In this document: positions 29,336 through 34,062 of the stretch, one piece after another
How the letters are laid out: each line of letters begins with the position of its first letter
How positions within the stretch are numbered: the first letter of the stretch is position 1
IMG/VR virus record: IMGVR_UViG_3300030090_000999
Span: 1-34,062 of that record
Source of the DNA: a virus
Length of the DNA stretch: 34,062 nucleotides
Strand: one strand, 5' to 3'
The notes under the pieces: model-generated
What the model was told of the DNA's origin: nothing
Databases searched by the model: none
What the model saw: only the letters and a program-made list of their open reading frames with translations
Program-made: the position numbers and the translations under genes

Positions 29336-30360
29336 GTTTATTATTAACCTTATTGTTTAGCTGTGCGACACTGCAGGCTCAAGAGCTAAAGAAAGCTTTT
29401 AAGTTCTCTACGTTCTACGCAGCTGTAAATGGAGGTAACTCCGTGTCAGATCAGACTATATACTCTGTTACTAACGGGTTGACTCAAGAGACTATAGCAA
29501 CACCATTTGACTACAGTCTATCTATGGGTGTACGTAAGATCGCTAGGTTTGGTTACGAAAATAGAGCTAACGCTTTTTATGACGGATCAGAAACATCTTG
29601 GTCTGCTGACGCAAACATAGGTAAACGTAACGGCATAGAGTTTCTTGGAGAAGTTACATACGAAAGACAGCAGGGCCGAGAGTTCTTTAACCAACACCAC
29701 TTTTTTCGCTACATCGGAGACAAAGTTATGGCAAAGGTTGAATATCTTGAAGACGGGTTTGCAGACATTGAGTACTTTGAAGGATCACAGCGATTTCGAC
29801 TTAAGTTCGGCAACAAGTTTTCTTTGCACGCAGGTGTCGCACAACGTATCTCAGAGCCTTACGGGTATGATCCACTTGAAGATTGGAAGCTGGCAACAGG
29901 AGACATACACTATACTTACCTCGCAATTGAAGAAGGATATTCACACAACCTTGTTACAGGCGAGTACCTCGATCCTGATGGGACAGTCGTTGCAACAAAC
30001 ACTGAAGTCTGGGAGGCAGTCACTATCCCTAACATCTTATCTGAATACACTGCTAGAAAAAGAAGTGAACTCGATCGTCAATGGAATTACTCAGTGGTTG
30101 CCGGCTTCGACTTCTATCACTTTACAGACGACTTCTGGTTCCACACATGGGGAAATATTTTACCCTACCATTACAACAGTGGAGGTGAATATATGTATCA
30201 CAATACAGTAGGTGGTCAATGGCTTGATTATTCAGGTGGGTTGATATTTGGCAAGAGATTTAACAAGCACATAGGTATATTCCTTGAAGGTAGATATTAT
30301 AAGTACTGGAATAGAGAGTGGTACAACTTTAAGTGTGGAGCAAACTATGTAATCTTTTAA
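29317..30360 (+). CDS. Secreted beta-barrel outer-membrane-like protein
   Basis: A 347-residue protein whose start overlaps the last 19 bases of the ejection-protein gene. The N-terminus is a signal peptide: MLLPRLSLLLTLLFSCATLQ, cleavage predicted after residue 21 (LQA before QELKK). The rest alternates aromatic and polar residues in short strands, and the protein ends in YVIF, the terminal Phe typical of outer-membrane barrels recognised by the BAM complex. Strand-like segments include RFRLKFGNKFSLHAGVA and the final ~60 residues. It could be a phage-encoded barrel inserted in the host outer membrane, for example to block superinfection or change permeability. A virion role is possible but less likely given the signal peptide. 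A Cys at residue 16 gives a poor lipobox (LFSC), so I do not call it a lipoprotein. The specific function is unknown. Confidence 0.65.
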   Translation: MLLPRLSLLLTLLFSCATLQAQELKKAFKFSTFYAAVNGGNSVSDQTIYSVTNGLTQETIATPFDYSLSMGVRKIARFGYENRANAFYDGSETSWSADANIGKRNGIEFLGEVTYERQQGREFFNQHHFFRYIGDKVMAKVEYLEDGFADIEYFEGSQRFRLKFGNKFSLHAGVAQRISEPYGYDPLEDWKLATGDIHYTYLAIEEGYSHNLVTGEYLDPDGTVVATNTEVWEAVTIPNILSEYTARKRSELDRQWNYSVVAGFDFYHFTDDFWFHTWGNILPYHYNSGGEYMYHNTVGGQWLDYSGGLIFGKRFNKHIGIFLEGRYYKYWNREWYNFKCGANYVIF

Positions 30361-30363
30361 GAT

Positions 30364-30648
30364 ATGGCAAAGCAAATAGGTGAGGATACTAAAGTAACGT
30401 TAGACCTCAAAACAATAGGTATGGCTGCAGCAGGTTTAGCTGCTTTAATTGGTATGTACTTCACGCTACAAGCTGATATAGCTTTAGCAAAAGAACTACC
30501 AGAACCACTACCACCAGACATCACTCGTATGGAGTTTGATATGAAAGATAAACTGGTGCGTCAGACTATTATGACTACACAAGAAGATGTGTCTGAGCTC
30601 AAAGAAGATTTAGATCGTATCGAAGAGAAAATAGATAAACTACAGTAA
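30364..30648 (+). CDS. Small single-span membrane protein with C-terminal coiled coil
   Basis: A 94-residue protein. A hydrophobic Gly/Ala-rich span at about residues 17-38 (IGMAAAGLAALIGMYFTLQ) is followed by a Pro-rich linker (LPEPLPPD) and a C-terminal acidic coiled coil (EDVSELKEDLDRIEEKI). One membrane helix with a coiled-coil domain on one side is seen in small phage holins, spanin inner subunits and virion membrane proteins. There are too few features to choose between them. Its stop codon overlaps the start of the next small gene (TAATG), and it lies 3 bases after the beta-barrel gene, so it is translated as part of the same envelope cluster. Confidence 0.6.
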   Translation: MAKQIGEDTKVTLDLKTIGMAAAGLAALIGMYFTLQADIALAKELPEPLPPDITRMEFDMKDKLVRQTIMTTQEDVSELKEDLDRIEEKIDKLQ

Positions 30649-30800
30649 TGAAAGAGTTTACACAGCACTTCTTTGGTATGTGTGATAGTCATACTTGTGA
30701 TTATCACGGACACCCAAGCATTATATACGCTATAGCTTTTATAGCTATATGCTCTATTGGTAGTATTGTAATTAATAAGAAAGCATGGAAGAAACAATGA
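30648..30800 (+). CDS. 50-residue membrane microprotein with a Cys/His cluster
   Basis: This short gene begins at the A shared with the previous stop (TAATG) and ends in a TGA overlapping the next start (ATGA at 30797). It encodes 50 residues: a cytoplasmic- or periplasmic-facing head with a Cys/His cluster (MCDSHTCDYHGH, residues 11-22), then one hydrophobic span (IIYAIAFIAICSIGSIVI, residues 25-42), then a basic tail KKAWKKQ. The overlaps on both sides are the best evidence that it is real, since they match the coupling seen across this cluster. The Cys/His cluster could bind a metal or form disulfides. Basic residues after the span suggest the C-terminus stays in the cytoplasm. Function is unknown; a small lysis or envelope protein is possible. 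Confidence 0.6.
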   Translation: MKEFTQHFFGMCDSHTCDYHGHPSIIYAIAFIAICSIGSIVINKKAWKKQ

Positions 30801-31153
30801 ACTTTAGAACAGTAGCGGCATACATTATCTTAATGCTATGTATGTTTGTGGCTGGTACAGCTTTTAGCCAAAACATGTGCAACAGTGATATTTGTGTCGT
30901 ACAGTTTAATGCTAGCTGGAACGAAAGCAATAGCGTAGATTATCTTGGCAAGTTAACAGACTGCGAAGTTATGAATATTAGTATTGACGAAGGTACTTAT
31001 CAATCTGATTATAAGATCGTAGTAGTACCTACAATCATAGTGTTTAACGGTAAAGAAGTTGAAAGGTTTCAAGCAAACATAATGATGGAAATGGAAGCTA
31101 CACGTAAAGACGTGCAAGGTGTAGTTGATGAAATAATATATAGCGATTTTTAA
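30797..31153 (+). CDS. Exported thioredoxin-fold protein lacking the CXXC active site
   Basis: I choose the ATG at 30797, overlapping the preceding TGA, over the in-frame ATG at 30785: it gives a clean signal peptide (MNFRTVAAYIILMLCMFVAG, cleavage near FS-Q25). The 118-residue product has a thioredoxin core: VVQFNASW leading to the active-site helix, then VVVPTIIVFNGKEVERFQA with the conserved cis-proline at residue 78, then a C-terminal helix. Where thioredoxins have WCxxC this protein has WNESN (41-45), so normal dithiol exchange is impossible there. Three other mature cysteines remain (28, 33 and 56), with C28-x4-C33 just before the first strand. It is probably periplasmic. It may act as a binding or chaperone version of the fold, or use the unusual pair; neither is shown. 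Confidence 0.7.
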   Translation: MNFRTVAAYIILMLCMFVAGTAFSQNMCNSDICVVQFNASWNESNSVDYLGKLTDCEVMNISIDEGTYQSDYKIVVVPTIIVFNGKEVERFQANIMMEMEATRKDVQGVVDEIIYSDF

Positions 31154-31154
31154 T

Positions 31155-33461
31155 ATGAGATATTTAATTTTATTTTTATTAGCACCACTAGGTGTATTTA
31201 GTCAACTTGACAGTATACCTCCACCACCTATTGATAGTATACCACCTTGTGTTATAACAAACTTGCAAGGTGAAATATCTTGTTTTCCATGGTCACCTAA
31301 TCAAGGTGAGCTAAGCGTAAACTGGGAAGCTCCACCAGGTTGTCAGCCTGTAGGATTTTATAGAGGCGATGACTTAGATAACTTACAGTTTATACCTTAT
31401 GGTCCTTGGTTTGGTAATTACTTTTATGGCTATGCACAATCTACGCCTGTATCTAGTAGCGAATATTATTTTATAGTAGAATCACCAGGCGGTATTATGG
31501 ATACTCTTGTATTAGATAATCCTAACTGTGGTCTTGGCTGTATGGATCCGCTAGCGTCTAACTATAATCCATTTGCTGGTATTGAGTCTGAGTTTGAAGA
31601 GTCTTGTTTGTACGGCAATGTATCTGAGTGCGGTGATACGTTAACTCAAAACGTTTATGTAAGTATAACAGGTGATACGTTTTCACAGTGGGAAACTAGC
31701 TGGGAAATATTAACTACAGACAGTGTACCTATTGTTTTAGCTAGTGAAGAACAAGGTTTTTATGAAACTGCTGGGCTTAACGTGACTACAGAGTATTGTA
31801 TACCGTTAGGCGTGGAGTTTACGTTTAATATATACGACTCTTGGGGTGATGGTCTTGCTGGTTCTACTACAGGTGGATCAGCTGATGGTGATGTATTAGT
31901 TTACACAGAGTGTGGCAATGTTATATACAGTATACTACCATTTGAAGGGCAAAACCCAGACTTTGGTTATGAAGCTAATAGTGTACCTAACTTGCTTAAC
32001 CTTTGTCCTCCAGAAAATCCACCGTTTGGTTGTTTAGACCCTAACTATTTAGAGTTTAATTCTCTTGCAGAAAACAACGATCAAAGCCAGTGTATAACGC
32101 CTGCAATACCAGGTTGCGTAAACGAAAACGCTTTTAACTATGATTCACTAGCTAACACTATGGACTTAGTGCCCGAGTGCGAATACACGTTAATGTTGTT
32201 TGATGGTGGTGGTGATGGTTGGGATAACTCATATTTAGGTGTAGTGCAAGACGGCGAGCCTATTGGCGCGTTTACATGTACAGAACAAGACGCTTTTTAC
32301 AATATTACAGTAAGCTCACTAACACATGTTGAGTTTACATTTTACCCTGTAGAGTTTGGTGGCTTCTTTGGTGAAGATGGAACTGTAACAGATATATCAC
32401 AAGTAGGTTTTAAGCTTATTAAGCCTAACGGAGATATTGTATTTGATAAAGGCACTAATCCTTGGCTTGATCCTGTAGAACCTAATAAAACTTACACGCC
32501 ATATTTAAGATGTGGTAACTACTGTGAGCCATACTCATATGGTTGTACAGATGAAACAGCGCAGAACTATAACTCTGAGATAAATACAGAAGACGGTAGT
32601 TGCTACTACCAAGCTGGTTGTACTCAAGCAGGTTACTTAGAATATTACACACAAGGCTATGAAGCTGATTACGATAACGGTGACTGTCAAACACTAGCAG
32701 TATTCGGTTGCATGGACGAAGAAGCATTTAACTATAACCCAGAAGCAAACGTTGATAACGAGGGTTGTATACCTGTAGTACTAGGCTGCATGAACCCACT
32801 TGCTTTTAATTACAACTCGGCCGCTAATACTGACGATGATAGTTGTATACCTTTCGTCTACGGTTGCACGGACGCAACAATGTTTAATTATGATCCAGAA
32901 GCTAATGCTGAAGACGGTAGCTGTATCCCTTACATTTATGGCTGTACTGACAGTAGCGCCTTTAATTATGATCCAACTGCTAATACTGATAATGGGTCGT
33001 GCGAGGAAGTGGTTGTCGACTGCATGGACCCAGCTGCATATAACTATAACCCTGAAGCTAATGAAGCCGCTAGTAACTGCTTATACGCGGCTGACTGCGT
33101 TACAGGACCAGGAGAACCGTACTGGTTGAACGATATGTGCTATGCTTGGGTAATTCAAGCAGATCCATATTGCTGTGATGAGGCTTGGGACGCTACGTGC
33201 CAGCAGACTTATAACTATTGTGAAACAACAGGTATAGAATCCATACTAGCTGGTGACGACTTAGTCGTATATCCAAACCCAGTTAGTAACGTGTTAAACA
33301 TAAATCAAAACGTTGACATAGACGTGATCGATTCAAACGGACGTATCCTATTATCTAAAACAAATACGAACGCGATAGACGCGTCCTTATGGCCTCCAGG
33401 AATGTATATGGTACGTATTGTTTGGAACGGTCGCGTTGTTGTCAAGAAGATTATCAAATGA
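31155..33461 (+). CDS. T9SS-targeted, cysteine-module surface protein
   Basis: This 768-residue protein has a signal peptide (MRYLILFLLAPLGVFSQ, cleavage near residue 16) and a C-terminal type IX secretion sorting domain at about residues 697-768: VVYPNPVSNVLNIN, then a DSNGRIL strand, GMYMVRIVW and final KKIIK. In Bacteroidota such domains direct proteins through T9SS across the outer membrane and are cleaved or anchored at the surface. Between them are ten modules of the form GC(M/T)D..AFNYNP.AN.DDGSC starting at residues 128, 292, 320, 463, 488, 518, 544, 570, 596 and 622. Two segments with the DSWGDG and GGDGWD pattern near 230 and 350 resemble jelly-roll domains common in marine flavobacterial secreted proteins. 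This is probably a phage-encoded protein displayed or released by the host. It starts 1 base after the thioredoxin-like gene. Confidence 0.85.
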   Translation: MRYLILFLLAPLGVFSQLDSIPPPPIDSIPPCVITNLQGEISCFPWSPNQGELSVNWEAPPGCQPVGFYRGDDLDNLQFIPYGPWFGNYFYGYAQSTPVSSSEYYFIVESPGGIMDTLVLDNPNCGLGCMDPLASNYNPFAGIESEFEESCLYGNVSECGDTLTQNVYVSITGDTFSQWETSWEILTTDSVPIVLASEEQGFYETAGLNVTTEYCIPLGVEFTFNIYDSWGDGLAGSTTGGSADGDVLVYTECGNVIYSILPFEGQNPDFGYEANSVPNLLNLCPPENPPFGCLDPNYLEFNSLAENNDQSQCITPAIPGCVNENAFNYDSLANTMDLVPECEYTLMLFDGGGDGWDNSYLGVVQDGEPIGAFTCTEQDAFYNITVSSLTHVEFTFYPVEFGGFFGEDGTVTDISQVGFKLIKPNGDIVFDKGTNPWLDPVEPNKTYTPYLRCGNYCEPYSYGCTDETAQNYNSEINTEDGSCYYQAGCTQAGYLEYYTQGYEADYDNGDCQTLAVFGCMDEEAFNYNPEANVDNEGCIPVVLGCMNPLAFNYNSAANTDDDSCIPFVYGCTDATMFNYDPEANAEDGSCIPYIYGCTDSSAFNYDPTANTDNGSCEEVVVDCMDPAAYNYNPEANEAASNCLYAADCVTGPGEPYWLNDMCYAWVIQADPYCCDEAWDATCQQTYNYCETTGIESILAGDDLVVYPNPVSNVLNINQNVDIDVIDSNGRILLSKTNTNAIDASLWPPGMYMVRIVWNGRVVVKKIIK
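32706..33080 (+). repeat. Five-unit tandem protein module (26 aa, 78 bp period)
   Basis: Within the T9SS-targeted gene, modules starting at residues 518, 544, 570, 596 and 622 are spaced by exactly 26 residues. Each carries an initial Cys, a F/Y-N-Y-N/D-P motif and a closing Cys about 20 residues on. The DNA between copies differs at many third positions, so this is an old, protein-level repeat rather than a recent DNA duplication. One disulfide per module is likely. Confidence 0.85.
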
Positions 33462-34062
33462 TTAGATGGATAGGCCAACATATAGTAGATTTTATAGCAA
33501 GGTTTCGTAGTGACGTTTACCTGGAAAGCCTTGCTAATCCAGGTTCTGACACAGATAAGTTTTTAGTCATAGACGCTAACAACAAAGTTGGTTATAGAGC
33601 TGGTACCGACGTACTATCTGATATTGGCGCTACTTCTAGTACTGGAGATATAACAGGTGTAGATTTAACTGGCGGTACTGGTATTGAGATAGCTAGCGAA
33701 ACAAACACAACTAGCGGTGATTACTCAGCTACGATAAACTGTGATTTAGAAGGCACGGAACTTAAATCTACAGGTGAAACTGGCACCACTAAATTCTTAA
33801 GAGTTGATGGTGATGGATCTTGTAGTTGGCAAGTACCTTCTTATACAACAAATACTAATACACAAAATACCACCACTTTATCTTTCGTAGATAGTAGTGA
33901 TGATATCATTTTAAGAAACACAACCGGTGGAGCTGGATCTGGTACAGACGATATAAAATTTGTTGCAGGTAGCAACATAACTCTTACGCACACTGATGCT
34001 GATAATATAACTATTGCAGCTGCAGGAGGGGCTGTAACTTCAATAGTTGCAGGCGATGGTAT
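33458..34062 (+). CDS. Tail-fibre-like protein, N-terminal part (runs past window end)
   Basis: The start overlaps the stop of the T9SS gene (ATGA at 33458-33461), and the frame stays open to the window end (201 residues visible). The N-terminus has a short amphipathic helix (MIRWIGQHIVDFIARFRSDV) that may bind the virion. The rest is Gly, Thr, Asp and Ser rich, with repeated beta-type segments such as TGDITGVDLTGGTGIEIAS, typical of long, trimeric tail-fibre or spike shafts in marine phages. A host-recognition tip would be expected downstream, outside the window. The family call is by composition and the N-terminal helix, so a structural tail needle or other fibrous virion protein remains possible. 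Confidence 0.65.
   Translation, partial: MIRWIGQHIVDFIARFRSDVYLESLANPGSDTDKFLVIDANNKVGYRAGTDVLSDIGATSSTGDITGVDLTGGTGIEIASETNTTSGDYSATINCDLEGTELKSTGETGTTKFLRVDGDGSCSWQVPSYTTNTNTQNTTTLSFVDSSDDIILRNTTGGAGSGTDDIKFVAGSNITLTHTDADNITIAAAGGAVTSIVAGDG

Noticed and set aside
29362-29364. Cys16 of the beta-barrel protein as a lipoprotein acylation site
   Set aside because: The preceding residues LFS have Phe at -2, a poor lipobox, and a normal signal-peptidase site follows at LQA-Q.
29645-30211. 188-residue + strand ORF in another frame inside the beta-barrel gene
   Set aside because: It is Ser/Thr/Leu-rich, lies wholly within a gene with a clear signal peptide and barrel pattern, and has no neighbour coupling.
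30785-30796. ATG at 30785 as start of the thioredoxin-like gene
   Set aside because: It would add acidic residues before the signal peptide and overlap the preceding gene more; the ATGA junction at 30797 gives a standard signal peptide.
32706-33080. 78-bp periodic pattern as a CRISPR or DNA repeat array
   Set aside because: The periodicity exists at protein level inside an open frame, with diverged third positions and no spacers.

Overview
The window is a continuous, one-directional stretch of a tailed-phage genome: the structural half of a lytic-type virus that most likely infects a marine member of the Bacteroidota (Flavobacteriia-like). The phage assignment rests on the order terminase, portal, scaffold-like protein, major capsid protein, head-tail/tail proteins, internal virion proteins, tail fibre, all on the + strand with almost no intergenic DNA. 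The host assignment rests on four things: AT-rich sequence; start codons preceded by A/T-rich DNA rather than strong Shine-Dalgarno sites; Bacteroidota-style signal peptides ending in FSQ or LQAQ; and, most tellingly, a protein ending in a type IX secretion system (T9SS) sorting domain, a system restricted to Bacteroidota. The capsid protein and the conserved parts of the giant tail protein resemble those of crAss-like and uncultured marine podovirus-like phages; this is judged from memory of those families, not from a search.

Layout. 2-1627: C-terminal part of the large terminase. 1631-6715: portal, acidic scaffold-like protein, major capsid protein. 6729-7645: a conserved head protein bracketed by two C(UUCG)G hairpins, the first a strong terminator behind the capsid gene. 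7662-17718: two adaptor/ring-type proteins, a 2,654-residue tail protein and a small structural protein. 17765-20131: a cupin-fold protein and two probable internal virion proteins. 20132-29335: a 3,067-residue polyvalent ejection protein with a zincin motif, a HAD phosphatase-like domain and two C-terminal Cys/His modules. 29317-33461: five tightly coupled genes whose products are all predicted to be membrane-bound or exported. 33458-end: N-terminal part of a tail-fibre-like protein. The two giant genes take up about half the window.

The most unusual part is 29317-33461. It encodes, in order: a signal-peptide beta-barrel outer-membrane-like protein, a single-span protein with a coiled coil, a 50-residue single-span protein with a Cys/His cluster (missed by simple ORF length cut-offs), a periplasmic thioredoxin-fold protein without the CXXC active site, and a 768-residue cysteine-module protein with a T9SS sorting domain. 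Start and stop codons overlap (TAATG, ATGA) or nearly touch throughout. I infer a phage module that modifies or decorates the host envelope and uses the host's own T9SS to place a phage protein on the cell surface; virion incorporation or a lysis role for some members cannot be excluded.

I saw no tRNA, CRISPR array, integrase, insertion sequence or attachment site, and no gene-free stretch longer than 70 bases.
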